Below are positions 25,888 to 35,600 of a stretch of DNA of 64,000 nt, in pieces. Both the position numbers and the translations under genes were made by a program. The notes below the pieces were generated by a model, which worked only from the letters and a program-made list of their open reading frames with translations, did no database searches and was not told where the DNA came from. Every line of letters begins with the position of its first letter. Within the stretch, counting starts at the first letter, position 1. Source of the DNA: Streptomyces abyssomicinicus (GTDB taxonomy: Bacteria > Actinomycetota > Actinomycetes > Streptomycetales > Streptomycetaceae); contig NZ_BBZI01000008.1 in NCBI RefSeq assembly GCF_008974245.1, positions 124,001 to 188,000 of the forward strand, written 5' to 3'.

Positions 25888-26874
25888 ATGCGTGCGTTCG
25901 CCCGGATATCCCCCCAGCTGCGCCGGCGTCTCCTCGGTGCCGCCGCCGTGGCCGGATCCCTCGTCCTGACCCCGGTCGCGGCCCCCACGACGCTGGCCGC
26001 CGCGCCCGCCGCCTCGGTCTCCTCCGCCGAGGCCTGCGACGACACGGCCGGCTCCCTGGCCCGTCAGGCCAAGGGTCACGACCACGACCACGAGGCCGTC
26101 GACCCCAACACGGTCACCGCCGCGAAGGCCAAGGCCATGCAGGCCGACCTCGAGAAGCAGCTCGCCGGGCGGCGCGCCGCCGCCCCCTCCGCCGCCGCGG
26201 TCTCCGCCACCATCCCGGTGTACTTCCACGTCATCACCGACGGCACCAAGGGCAACCTGACGTCCACCGAGATCAACAACCAGATCAACGTGCTGAACGC
26301 CGCCTACGCCGGCCAGGGCACCGGCAACGTCGACACCGGCTTCCAGTTCTCCCTGGCGTCCGTCGACTACACGAACAACGCCTCCTGGTACAACCTGGCC
26401 TCCGGCTCCTCCGCCGAGAAGGCCATGAAGACCGCCCTGCGCAAGGGCGGCGCGGGCGCCCTCAACGTCTACACCGCCAACCTCAGCGGCGGCCTGCTCG
26501 GCTGGGCGACCTTCCCGACCTCCAAGGTCACGTCCATGGACGGCGTCGTCATCCTGGACGAGTCGCTGCCGGGCGGCTCCGCGGCCAACTACAACCAGGG
26601 CGACACCGCCACCCACGAGGTCGGCCACTGGCTGGGCCTCTACCACACCTTCCAGGGCGGCTGCAACGGCAACGGCGACTACGTCTCCGACACCGCCCCC
26701 GAGGCCAGCCCGGCCTACGAGTGCCCCACCGGCCGTGACACCTGCGCCAAGTCCGCCGGCGCCGACCCGATCCACAACTTCATGGACTACACGTACGACT
26801 CCTGCATGTACCAGTTCACCGGCGGCCAGGTGAGCCGGATGCAGCAGGCCTGGACGGCCTACCGCGCGGGCTGA
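25888..26874 (+). CDS. Secreted zinc metalloprotease, M43 (cytophagalysin) type
   Basis: A 328-aa exported protease. A Sec signal (residues ~1-38, LLGAAAVAGSLVLTPVAAPTTLAAAPA) leads a propeptide-like region with a His/Asp-rich patch GHDHDHEAV (~63-71). The catalytic HEVGHWLGLYH (243-253) is the extended metzincin motif, with ligands His243, His247 and His253 and general base Glu244. The Met-turn region follows as DPIHNFMDYTYDSC. Paired Cys in the C-terminal part suggest disulfides. Alone in its transcription unit. The substrate is unknown. Confidence 0.92.
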   Translation: MRAFARISPQLRRRLLGAAAVAGSLVLTPVAAPTTLAAAPAASVSSAEACDDTAGSLARQAKGHDHDHEAVDPNTVTAAKAKAMQADLEKQLAGRRAAAPSAAAVSATIPVYFHVITDGTKGNLTSTEINNQINVLNAAYAGQGTGNVDTGFQFSLASVDYTNNASWYNLASGSSAEKAMKTALRKGGAGALNVYTANLSGGLLGWATFPTSKVTSMDGVVILDESLPGGSAANYNQGDTATHEVGHWLGLYHTFQGGCNGNGDYVSDTAPEASPAYECPTGRDTCAKSAGADPIHNFMDYTYDSCMYQFTGGQVSRMQQAWTAYRAG

Positions 26875-26928
26875 CGCCCGGGCGGTGACCCGCTGCGGCG
26901 GGCCCGGCGACCACCGCGGGTCCAGGAG

Positions 26929-27498
26929 CTACAGCGAGTCGAGGAAGCCGAGCGCCACCCGCCAGGTGGCCTCGGCCGCCTCGGCGTCGTGGTCCGGGAG
27001 ATCGGGGTCGGTGTAGAGGTGACCGGCTCCGGGGTACCGGAAGATCTCCACGTCCGCGCCGGCCCGGCGCATCTGCAGGTACCAGGCGCTCAGCCAGTCG
27101 TCCGTCTCGAACGGGTCGGGCTCCGCCACGTGGAGCTGGACCGGCAGGTCGTCCACCGAGGCGCCCGCCGCGATGTCGGAGGTGCCGTGCAGGAGCAGCA
27201 GGCCGCGCGCCCTGTCGTCGCCGAGCGCCAGGGTCTGCGCGGTGGCCGCGCCGAGCGAGAAGCCCGCGTAGACCAGCCCCCGGTCCGCGTAGGGCGCGGC
27301 CGCCAGCACGGCCCGCCTGAGCAGTTCGTCCGCGCCGACCGTGGCGTGGTACTCCATGCCGTCCTCGACCGCGTCGAAGACCCTTCCCTCGAAGAGGTCC
27401 GGCGTCCACACCTCGTGGCCCGCGGCGCGCAGCCGGTCGGCGGCCTCGCGCACGGCGGGGCGCAGACCGTAGGTCGAGTGGAAGAGCATCACGTTCAT
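26929..27498 (-). CDS. Dienelactone hydrolase family protein
   Basis: A 189-aa alpha/beta hydrolase of the DLH family. The nucleophile elbow is YAGFSLGAATA, with Ser in place of the Cys of classical dienelactone hydrolase; the Asp and His come from VAEPDPFE and GAGHLYTDPDLPDHD. The start used is ATG in MNVMLFHSTYGLRPAV; the next ATG (MLFHSTYG) three codons on is equally plausible. Divergent from the MscS gene by 60 bp. The natural substrate cannot be told. Confidence 0.88.
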   Translation of the reverse strand: MNVMLFHSTYGLRPAVREAADRLRAAGHEVWTPDLFEGRVFDAVEDGMEYHATVGADELLRRAVLAAAPYADRGLVYAGFSLGAATAQTLALGDDRARGLLLLHGTSDIAAGASVDDLPVQLHVAEPDPFETDDWLSAWYLQMRRAGADVEIFRYPGAGHLYTDPDLPDHDAEAAEATWRVALGFLDSL

Positions 27499-27558
27499 GA
27501 GTAAATGCTCACACGGTCTCCGCGTTCGTTTCTCCCCGGTCCGGGATAAGCGCGCCCA

Positions 27559-28680
27559 ATGGAGAACGTCATGCGCCCGCTCATCGTCATCGGCGGCTCG
27601 GTCCTCCTCACCCTGGTCATCGGGTGGGCCACGGACAAGCTGCTCCGCAAGGCCGACGAGCGCCACCCGGAGACCCCGGCCTGGGGTCTGCTGAGGCGTG
27701 CTCGTATCCCGTACCAGATAGCCCTGTGCGTCGCCCTGATCCGCGCCTCCTGGGACGAGGCGCAGGTCGGCGGGTCCTACCGGGTACTGATCGCCCGGAT
27801 CCTCACGCTGCTCCTGATCGGGGCGACCGCCTGGCTGCTGATCCGGATCGCCGGGGCGGTGGTGGAGGCCTCCTACGACCGGTACGCCAGGGTCCACCGC
27901 GACGCGGCGCGGGTCCGCCGGGTGCGGACCCAGGTGGAGCTGATCATGCGCGTGGTCACCGCGATCGTCGGCACGGTCGCCGTGGCCGCCATGCTGCTGA
28001 CCTTCCCCGCCATGCGCGCGGCCGGCACCTCGCTGCTGGCCTCCGCCGGCGTCCTCGGCATCGTCGCCGGTGTCGCCGCCCAGTCCACGCTGAGCAACGT
28101 CTTCGCCGGCCTCCAGATCGCCTTCGGCGACATGGTCCGCATCGGCGACACGGTGGTCGTCGAGGGCGAATGGGGCACCGTCGAGGAGATCACCCTGACC
28201 TTCCTGACCGTCCGCACCTGGGACGAGCGCAGCTTCACCATGCCGGTGTCGTACTTCACCTCCAAGCCGTTCGAGAACTGGTCCCGCGGCGGCGCCCAGA
28301 TGACCGGGGTCGTCTACTGGCACCTGGACCACCGCGCCCCGGTGGAGGCGATGCGGGACAAGCTCCGCGACATCCTGCGCCACTGCCCCTCCTGGGACGG
28401 CCGGGCCCACGGCGTGCAGGTCACCGACACCACGCCGACCACCATGGAGGTCCGGGCGCTGGTCACCGCCAAGGACGCGGACGACATCTGGACGGTGCGG
28501 GTGACCGTGCGCGAGGAGATGCTCCGCTGGCTGGCGGCCGAGCACCCGTACGCGCTTCCGCGGATCGTCACGGCCACGCCGGAGACGCCGATCAGCCTGC
28601 CGGTGCCCACCGCCGAGCAGCCCGGGCAGCGGGCCCGCGCGGCGCGCGAGGGCATGCCGAAGCCCCGGCTCGAGAAGTGA
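27559..28680 (+). CDS. Mechanosensitive ion channel, MscS family
   Basis: A 373-aa small-conductance mechanosensitive channel. Four hydrophobic segments precede and include the pore helix (SLLASAGVLGIVAGVAAQSTLSNVFAGLQIAFGD), the Gly/Ala-packed TM3 typical of MscS. The beta domain (MVRIGDTVVVEGEWGTVEEITLTFLTVRTWDERSFTMP) and the C-terminal cytoplasmic vestibule follow. Releases solutes on osmotic downshock. ATG at 27559; a second in-frame ATG (MRPLIV) follows four codons later. Confidence 0.93.
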   Translation: MENVMRPLIVIGGSVLLTLVIGWATDKLLRKADERHPETPAWGLLRRARIPYQIALCVALIRASWDEAQVGGSYRVLIARILTLLLIGATAWLLIRIAGAVVEASYDRYARVHRDAARVRRVRTQVELIMRVVTAIVGTVAVAAMLLTFPAMRAAGTSLLASAGVLGIVAGVAAQSTLSNVFAGLQIAFGDMVRIGDTVVVEGEWGTVEEITLTFLTVRTWDERSFTMPVSYFTSKPFENWSRGGAQMTGVVYWHLDHRAPVEAMRDKLRDILRHCPSWDGRAHGVQVTDTTPTTMEVRALVTAKDADDIWTVRVTVREEMLRWLAAEHPYALPRIVTATPETPISLPVPTAEQPGQRARAAREGMPKPRLEK

Positions 28681-28719
28681 GCCGGGGCCTCGGGGGCCGT
28701 CCGGAAACGGCCCGGGGGA

Positions 28720-29190
28720 CTACAGGGCGCGCCGCATCGACCGGTGCGGAATGCCGGCGTCGTCGAAGACCGGGCCGTACGCCTGGTAGCCGAGCCGCTC
28801 GTAGAAGCCCGTCGCGTGCACCTGCGCGCCCAGGTCGACCACGCTCAGCCCGCGCTCGCGCGCCGCCTCCTCGATGGCCCGCACCAGCGCCACGCCGACG
28901 CCCAGGCCCCGGGCCTCCCGCAGCACCGCGAGTCGCCCCAGCGACCCCACGGCCGGATCGCCGCCGGTCTTCTTCGCGGCGACCTCGCCGAACAGCAGGC
29001 GCCCGGTCCCCAGCGGCACGCCGTCCTCACGGACCGCCAGGACGTGCACCGCGTGCGCGTCCAACGCGTCGTACTCGATCTCCTCGGGGACGTTCTGCTC
29101 GGCGACGAAGACCTCCTTGCGGACCCGGAAGCACGCCTCCCGGTCGGCGGGGTCCTCGGCGAGGCGCACGGTGACGGCGGGGGCGCTCAC
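28720..29190 (-). CDS. GNAT family N-acetyltransferase
   Basis: A 156-aa acetyl-CoA-dependent acyltransferase. The acetyl-CoA loop is RLAVLREARGLGVGVALVRAIEEAARERG and the C-terminal ATGFYERLGYQAYGPVFDDAGIPH matches the ElaA-like branch of GNATs. The GTG start overlaps the TGA of the rluD-like gene (GTGA), so both are co-translated. Substrate unknown. Confidence 0.9.
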   Translation of the reverse strand: MSAPAVTVRLAEDPADREACFRVRKEVFVAEQNVPEEIEYDALDAHAVHVLAVREDGVPLGTGRLLFGEVAAKKTGGDPAVGSLGRLAVLREARGLGVGVALVRAIEEAARERGLSVVDLGAQVHATGFYERLGYQAYGPVFDDAGIPHRSMRRAL

Positions 29191-30131
29191 GCGTAGGTCT
29201 CCTCGCGCACCTTGTCCAGGGCCTTCTGCAGGTCCTCCGGGTAGTCGCTGGTGAACTCCACCCACTCGCCGGTGCCGGGGTGCTCCAGGCCCAGCCGCAT
29301 GGCGTGCAGCCACTGCCGGGCCAGGCCGAGCCGCTTGGCCAGCGTCGGGTCGGCCCCGTAGGTGAGGTCGCCGACGCAGGGGTGCCGGTGGGCCGACATG
29401 TGCACGCGGATCTGGTGGGTGCGGCCGGTCTCCAGCTTGATGTCCAGCAGGGACGCCGCGCGGAAGGCCTCGATCAGGTCGTAGTGGGTGACCGACGGCT
29501 TGCCCTCGGCGGTGACCGCCCACTTCCAGTCGCTGCTGGGGTGGCGGCCGATCGGGGCGTCGATGGTGCCGCTGGTCGGGTCGGGGTGGCCCTGCACCAG
29601 GGCGTGGTAGCGCTTGTCGACCGTGCGCTCCTTGAACTGGCGCTTCAGCGACGTGTACGCGTGCTCGGACTTGGCGACGACCATCAGGCCGGAGGTGCCG
29701 ACGTCCAGGCGGTGCACGATGCCCTGGCGCTCGGCGGCGCCGGAGGTGGAGATCCGGTAGCCGGCCGCGGCCAGCCCGCCGATCACGGTCGGGCCCGTCC
29801 AGCCCGGCGACGGGTGCGCGGCCACGCCGACCGGCTTGACGATCACGACGATGTCGTCGTCGTCGTGCACGATCTCCATGCCCTCGACGGGCTCGGCGAC
29901 CACCTGGACGGGGGCGGGCGCCTGCGGCATCTCCACCTCGAGCCAGGCGCCGCCGGAGACGCGCTCGGACTTGCCGACGACCACCCCGTCGACCTGCACC
30001 TTGCCCGCCGCGGCCAGCTCGGCCGCCTTGGTACGGGAGAAGCCGAGCATCCGGGAGATGGCGGCGTCGACGCGCTCGCCCTCCAGGCCGTCCGGCACGG
30101 GCAGGGTTCGGATCTCGGGAATCGTGCTCAC
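29187..30131 (-). CDS. rluD: RluA-family pseudouridine synthase (RluD-like)
   Basis: Isomerises uridine to pseudouridine, probably in 23S rRNA. The 314-aa protein has an N-terminal S4 RNA-binding domain (~residues 13-70) and the catalytic Asp143 in GIVHRLDVGTSGLMVVAKS. The GTG giving VSTIPEIRTLP was chosen because the S4 domain begins just after it; a frame extension to 30158 lacks support. It follows lspA by 87 bp, the usual actinobacterial lspA-rluD pair. The exact target uridines are inferred from family only. Confidence 0.92.
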   Translation of the reverse strand: MSTIPEIRTLPVPDGLEGERVDAAISRMLGFSRTKAAELAAAGKVQVDGVVVGKSERVSGGAWLEVEMPQAPAPVQVVAEPVEGMEIVHDDDDIVVIVKPVGVAAHPSPGWTGPTVIGGLAAAGYRISTSGAAERQGIVHRLDVGTSGLMVVAKSEHAYTSLKRQFKERTVDKRYHALVQGHPDPTSGTIDAPIGRHPSSDWKWAVTAEGKPSVTHYDLIEAFRAASLLDIKLETGRTHQIRVHMSAHRHPCVGDLTYGADPTLAKRLGLARQWLHAMRLGLEHPGTGEWVEFTSDYPEDLQKALDKVREETYA

Positions 30132-30218
30132 CCGTCGAGTATGCCGGACGGGTGACACGGCGCGGTCCGCGGCCTTGCGCGGCCGGGCCCGCCGCCGCCC
30201 CCGCGCGGCCCGCGCGGG

Positions 30219-30797
30219 TCAGTCCTTGTGGACCGTGCCGTCGGGGTCGAGCCCCTTGAAGGAGAGCAGCACGATCAGGATGCCGCCGCAGACGATCGCC
30301 GAGTCCGCCAGGTTGAACACGGCGAAGTGCTTGGGCGCGATGAAGTCGACCACGGCGCCCTCGAAGACGCCCGGCGAGCGGAAGATCCGGTCGGTGAGGT
30401 TGCCCAGCGCGCCGCCCAGCAGCAGGCCCAGCGCGACCGCCCACGGGGCGCTGTACAGCTTGCGGGCGAGGCGGAAGATCACCACGATCACGGCGGCCGC
30501 GATCACCGTGAAGATGATGGTGAACGCCTCCCCGAAACCGAAGGCCGCGCCCGCGTTGCGGATCACGTCCAGGCGCAGCCACTCGCCGAGCAGCTCGACG
30601 GACCGGTTGCCCGGCTCCAGCTCGGCCACCACGATCAGCTTGCTGACCAGGTCGAGGACGTACGCCAGCACGGCGACGAGGATCAGCACGGTCACGCGCC
30701 GCTTGCCGCGTGGTGCCCGCTGCTCCTCGTTCTCCTCCGGTACTGCCGTCTCGTCCGGAGTCTCCGGCGTACCGATGATGCGCTCCGCCTCTGCCAC
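30219..30797 (-). CDS. lspA: Lipoprotein signal peptidase (signal peptidase II)
   Basis: Cleaves signal peptides of diacylglyceryl-modified prolipoproteins in the membrane. The 192-aa protein has four membrane segments and the catalytic aspartates Asp136 (GNLTDRIF) and Asp165 (FNLADSAIVCGG), plus NAGAAFGFGE. The N-terminal 33 residues are charged and cytoplasmic. The GTG start has AAGGA 6 nt upstream. Confidence 0.96.
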   Translation of the reverse strand: MAEAERIIGTPETPDETAVPEENEEQRAPRGKRRVTVLILVAVLAYVLDLVSKLIVVAELEPGNRSVELLGEWLRLDVIRNAGAAFGFGEAFTIIFTVIAAAVIVVIFRLARKLYSAPWAVALGLLLGGALGNLTDRIFRSPGVFEGAVVDFIAPKHFAVFNLADSAIVCGGILIVLLSFKGLDPDGTVHKD

Positions 30798-30865
30798 GTG
30801 AGTCCTTCGGCCTGGGTACCTGACTGGAAGGAGAGCGTACGGCACGACTCCGGCGGACGCTGTGG

Positions 30866-32089
30866 TCAGTGCCTCCGTTCCTGTTTCTGCTTGCACTCCA
30901 CACAGAGGGTGGCCCGGGGGAAGGCCTGCATGCGGGCCTTGCCGATGGCCTGGCCGCAGCTCTCGCAGAGGCCGTAGGCCCCGGCCTCCAGGCGTTCCAG
31001 GGCGTGCTCGGTCTGGGTCAGCGTCTCGTGCGCGGCCGACGCGAGGGCCAGTTCGTGCTCGCGCGTGATGTTCTTGGCGCCGGTGTCCGCCTGGTCGTCG
31101 CCCGCGCCGTCGCCGGAGTCCCGCATCAGGCCGGCGAGGGCGCGTTCCGCCTGCGCGATCTCCGCGCGCAGCCGGGTGGCCTCTCCCTCCAGTTCGCCGC
31201 GCGCCTCCTCCACCTCCTCGGGGGTCCACGGGTCCTCCCCGGGCCGGACCGCCAGGTCCCCCGCCTCCACCCGTGCCTTGGGCACCGCCGCGGCCGTGCT
31301 CTTCCTCGTCCTCACGCCCCTGCCTCCCGTCTCCGGCGCGGCGACCGCCGCACCACGCTGCCGGCCCGCACCGTTCCCCGCCGCTTCCGCGGCGGCCTGC
31401 TTCTTCCCGCGGGCCGCGCTGCCCGCCGGTGGCTCGTTCACGGGTCCCCGCCCGTCCGGGACCGGGTCCGGTGCCTTGCCCGCCGTGGCGCGGCTCCCGG
31501 CCGTCCGCCTCACCGGGGCACCGGCGACCGGTGCGCCGTCGACGGGGCCGGTCCCGGCCTTGCGGGACCCGGACGTCTTCACGGTCCCCGGCACGGGGGC
31601 CTCCTGCTCCGGGCCGCCGGGCCGCTCCTTCCCGGCCGGGGCCTCGTCCGGGGCGGACGCCTTCGCCGCCCTCCCGCGCCCCGCGGTCCTCCTCACCGCC
31701 TTCTTCGTCCCGGCCCGTCCCTCGGCCTCCGCCGCCGGCGTCCGAGGGCCCGCCTCCGGCTCGGCCGGGGGCGCGTCGGGGGAACCGTCCTCCGCCGCCG
31801 CGTTCCGGGCCGCCGTCGCCGCCTTCCTCGCGGGGGCGCGCCCGCCGGGGGCCTTCCGCGCCGCCGCCCCGCCGGTGCCCGTCCCCGCGGGAGCGGCGGG
31901 CTTGCCCGCGGGAGCGGCGGCCTTGCCCGCCGGGGGTTTCCGCGTCGTCGTCGCGCGGCTGGACCGCGGCTTCGCGTCGGAGGCCTTCCCGGCGCCGCCG
32001 GTGGCGGACACGCCGGCCGCATCCTGGGCGGCGGCGGCCGCAGCCGTGCCCGACGCCGACTCACGTTCGGCGGTCTTCCTCGCCACCAT
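30866..32089 (-). CDS. DksA/TraR-type zinc-finger protein with long basic disordered N-terminus
   Basis: A 407-aa protein. Residues ~1-285 are a low-complexity Ala/Lys/Pro/Gly region with repeated AGKAAAP, ARKA and KKA-like pieces, reminiscent of histone H1-like tails. Residues ~290-370 form a helical hairpin (EEVEEARGELEGEATRLRAEIAQAERAL). The C-terminus has the C4 zinc finger Cys375-x2-Cys378-x17-Cys396-x2-Cys399. DksA/TraR proteins act on RNA polymerase through the secondary channel. Whether this one does so, or binds DNA through the tail, is open. It is divergent from ileS. Confidence 0.88.
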   Translation of the reverse strand: MVARKTAERESASGTAAAAAAQDAAGVSATGGAGKASDAKPRSSRATTTRKPPAGKAAAPAGKPAAPAGTGTGGAAARKAPGGRAPARKAATAARNAAAEDGSPDAPPAEPEAGPRTPAAEAEGRAGTKKAVRRTAGRGRAAKASAPDEAPAGKERPGGPEQEAPVPGTVKTSGSRKAGTGPVDGAPVAGAPVRRTAGSRATAGKAPDPVPDGRGPVNEPPAGSAARGKKQAAAEAAGNGAGRQRGAAVAAPETGGRGVRTRKSTAAAVPKARVEAGDLAVRPGEDPWTPEEVEEARGELEGEATRLRAEIAQAERALAGLMRDSGDGAGDDQADTGAKNITREHELALASAAHETLTQTEHALERLEAGAYGLCESCGQAIGKARMQAFPRATLCVECKQKQERRH

Positions 32090-32309
32090 GGCCGCGGCCC
32101 CTCACATGCTGTGATCCTGCTCGCGAATCGTGCTCGGACGATAAATCGGCCGGACTCCGGCGGCAACGGGGCACGCCGCTGCATGCGTTGTGCCCATCTG
32201 CCGCCCCGGTATGCGCGGCACCAGGGCCGAACGGGTGTCTCCGGGGGGCCGGGCGGCGGCGCCCCCGCGCGAAAACCCGTCATCGCCACCCGCCCTCGCC
32301 CCTTACACT

Positions 32310-32628
32310 GGCCGCAGCGACAAGGTGTGGATGGGACGAGTAGCGTCGCCCGCAGCCCAGAGCGACCCGGGGACGGTGGAAGCCCGGGGGCGAGCACGAC
32401 GTGAAGATCACCCCGGAGCCGCCGGAAGAACGCCCGGAGCCCTCACAGGCAGTACGAAGGGACCCGGGCCGGTAGACCCGGCAGTCGCGACCCGAATGAG
32501 GGGGTCACCGGACGCGCACGTGAGGCACGCCGGCGGCCAAGGAGGGTGGTACCGCGGGACCGCGCCGACGGCGCACGGCTCTCGTCCCTCCGACGGAAGG
32601 CAGCAATGTCCGTTGGAGGAAGCCGCTG
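32310..32628 (+). promoter_or_regulatory. T-box leader (translational type) of ileS
   Basis: The leader carries the T-box proper AGGGTGGTACCGCGG (32543-32557), which holds the tRNA acceptor end. A stem I region includes AGAGCGA and GGTGGAAGCC (~32360-32385), and ATC at 32407-32409 in GTGAAGATCACC is the likely isoleucine specifier. Next to the gene, CCTCCGACGGA (32587-32597) can pair along all 11 positions with TCCGTTGGAGG (32609-32619), hiding the ribosome site GGAGG. The T-box AGGG can instead pair with CCCT at 32586-32589, freeing it. A -10-like TACACT lies at 32304-32309. Predicted effect: more IleRS when tRNA-Ile is uncharged. Confidence 0.92.
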
Positions 32629-35600
32629 ATGACAGCGCCGACGTACCGCCAGGTTCCCGCCCAGGTCGACCTGCCCGCGCTCGAGCACGCCGTGCTCGAC
32701 TTCTGGCGCGACCAGAAGATCTTCGCCAAGACCCTGGAGCAGTCCGAGGGCCGCCCCGAGTGGGTCTTCTACGAGGGTCCGCCCACCGCCAACGGCATGC
32801 CCGGCGCCCACCACATCGAGGCCCGCGTCTTCAAGGACGTCTTCCCCCGCTTCCGCACCATGCGCGGCTACCACGTGGCGCGCAAGGCGGGCTGGGACTG
32901 CCACGGTCTGCCCGTGGAGCTCGCCGTCGAGAAGGAACTCGGCTTCACCGGCAAGAAGGACATCGAGAACTACGGCATCGCCGCGTTCAACGCGAAGTGC
33001 CGCGAGTCCGTCACCCGCCACACCGACGCCTTCACCGAGCTGACGACCCGCATGGGTTACTGGGTCGACCTCGACGACGCCTACCGCACCATGGACCCCG
33101 AGTACGTCGACTCGGTCTGGTGGTCGCTGAAGGAGATCTTCAAGAAGGGCCACCTGGTCCAGGACCACCGGGTCGCCCCCTGGTGCCCGCGCTGCGGCAC
33201 CGGCCTCTCCGACCACGAGCTGGCCCAGGGCTACGAGACAGTCGTGGACCCCTCGGTCTACGTCCGCTTCCCGCTGACCTCCGGCCCGCTGGCCGGCCGG
33301 GCGTCGCTCCTGGTCTGGACGACCACCCCGTGGACCCTGGTCTCCAACACCGCGGTCGCCGCCCACCCCGAGGTGACCTACGTCGTCGCCACGAACGGCG
33401 AGGAGAAGCTGGTCGTCGCCGAGCCGCTGGTCGCCAAGGCGCTCGGTGAGGGCTGGGAGACCACCGGTGAGACCTTCACCGGCGCCCAGATGGAGCGCTG
33501 GACGTACCAGCGGCCCTTCGAGCTGGTCGAGTTCCCCTCCGAGGCGCACTTCGTCGTCAACGCCGAGTACGTGACCACCGAGGACGGTACGGGTCTGGTC
33601 CACCAGTCCCCCGCCTTCGGTGAGGACGACCTCAAGGTTTGCCGCGGCTACGGCCTGCCCGTGGTCAACCCGGTCCGCCCCGACGGCACCTTCGAGGAGG
33701 ACCTCCCGCTGGTCGGCGGGGTCTTCTTCAAGAAGGCCGACGAGGCGCTCACCGCGGACCTGCAGGAGCGCGGGCTGCTCTTCCTGCACCTGCCGTACGA
33801 GCACAGCTACCCGCACTGCTGGCGCTGCCACACCGCGCTCCTCTACTACGCGCAGCCGTCCTGGTACATCCGCACCACCGCGGTCAAGGACCGGCTGATC
33901 GAGGAGAACGAGAAGACCAACTGGTTCCCGTCGAGCGTCAAGCACGGCCGCTTCGGCGACTGGCTGAACAACAACATCGACTGGGCGCTCTCCCGCTCCC
34001 GCTACTGGGGCACCCCGCTGCCGATCTGGCGCTGCGAGGAGGGCCACCTGACCTGCGTCGGCTCCCGCGCCGAGCTCTCCGAGCTCACCGGCGCCGACCA
34101 GTCGGGCCTGGACCCGCACCGCCCGTACATCGACGACGTCACGTTCGCCTGTCCTGGTGGGGGAGGCTGCGCGCACACCGCTGTCCGCGTCCCCGAGGTC
34201 ATCGACGCCTGGTACGACTCGGGCTCCATGCCGTTCGCCCAGTACGGCTACCCGTACAAGAACAAGGAGCTGTTCGAGAGCCGTTACCCGGCCCAGTTCA
34301 TCTCCGAGGCGATCGACCAGACCCGCGGCTGGTTCTACACGCTGATGGCGGTCGGCACGCTCGTCTTCGACAGGTCGTCGTACGAGAACGTGGTCTGCCT
34401 GGGCCACATCCTCGCCGAGGACGGCCGGAAGATGTCCAAGCACCTGGGCAACATCCTCCAGCCGATCCCGCTGATGGACCAGCACGGCGCCGACGCCGTG
34501 CGCTGGTTCATGGCGGCCGGCGGCTCCCCCTGGGCGGCCCGCCGCGTCGGCCACGGCACCATCCAGGAGGTCGTCCGCAAGACGCTCCTCACCTACTGGA
34601 ACACGGTCGCCTTCCAGGCCCTGTACGCCCGCACCTCCGGCTGGGCGCCGAGCGCGGCCGACCCTGCCCCGGCCGAGCGCCCGATCCTGGACCGCTGGCT
34701 CCTCTCCGAGCTGCACGCCCTCACCGACAACGTGACGAAGGCGCTGGAGTCCTACGACACCCAGCGGGCCGGCAAGCTGCTCTCGGCCTTCGTCGACGAC
34801 CTGTCCAACTGGTACGTCCGCCGCTCCCGCCGCCGGTTCTGGCAGGGCGACAAGGCCGCCCTGCGGACCCTGCACGACGTGGTGGTCACCGTCACCCAGC
34901 TGATGGCCCCCCTCACGCCGTTCATCACCGAGCGGGTCTGGCAGGACCTGGTCGTCCCGGTCGTCCCGGACGCCCCCGAGTCGGTCCACCTGTCCGCCTG
35001 GCCGGCGGCCGACCTGGACGCGGTGGACGCGGAGCTCTCGCAGCAGATGGCGCTGGTGCGCCGCCTGGTGGAGCTCGGCCGGGCCACCCGTGCCGAGTCC
35101 GGCGTCAAGACCCGCCAGCCGCTCTCCCGGGCGCTGGTCGCGGTCTCCGGATTCGAGCGCCTCGGCGGGGAACTGCGCGCGCAGATCGCCGAGGAGCTCA
35201 ATGTGGCCGCGCTGGCCTCGCTCTCCGAGGTCGGCGGCTCGCTGGTCGACACCACCGCCAAGGCCAACTTCCGTTCCCTGGGAAAGCGGTTCGGCAAGCG
35301 GGTGCAGGAGGTCGCCAAGGCCGTCGCCGCGGCGGACGCGGCGGCCCTCTCCGCCTCCCTGCGGGAGACGGGCACCGCCTCGGTGGACGTCGAGGGCGAG
35401 ACCGTCGCGCTCTCCCCCGAGGAGGTCATCGTCACGGAGACCCCGCGCGAGGGCTGGTCGGTGGCGTCCGACTCCGGCGCGACGGTGGCCCTGGACCTGG
35501 AGATCACCGAGGAGCTGCGGCGGGCCGGTCTGGCCCGTGACGCGATCCGCCTGATCCAGGAGGCCCGCAAGAACAGCGGCCTGGACGTCGCGGACCGCAT

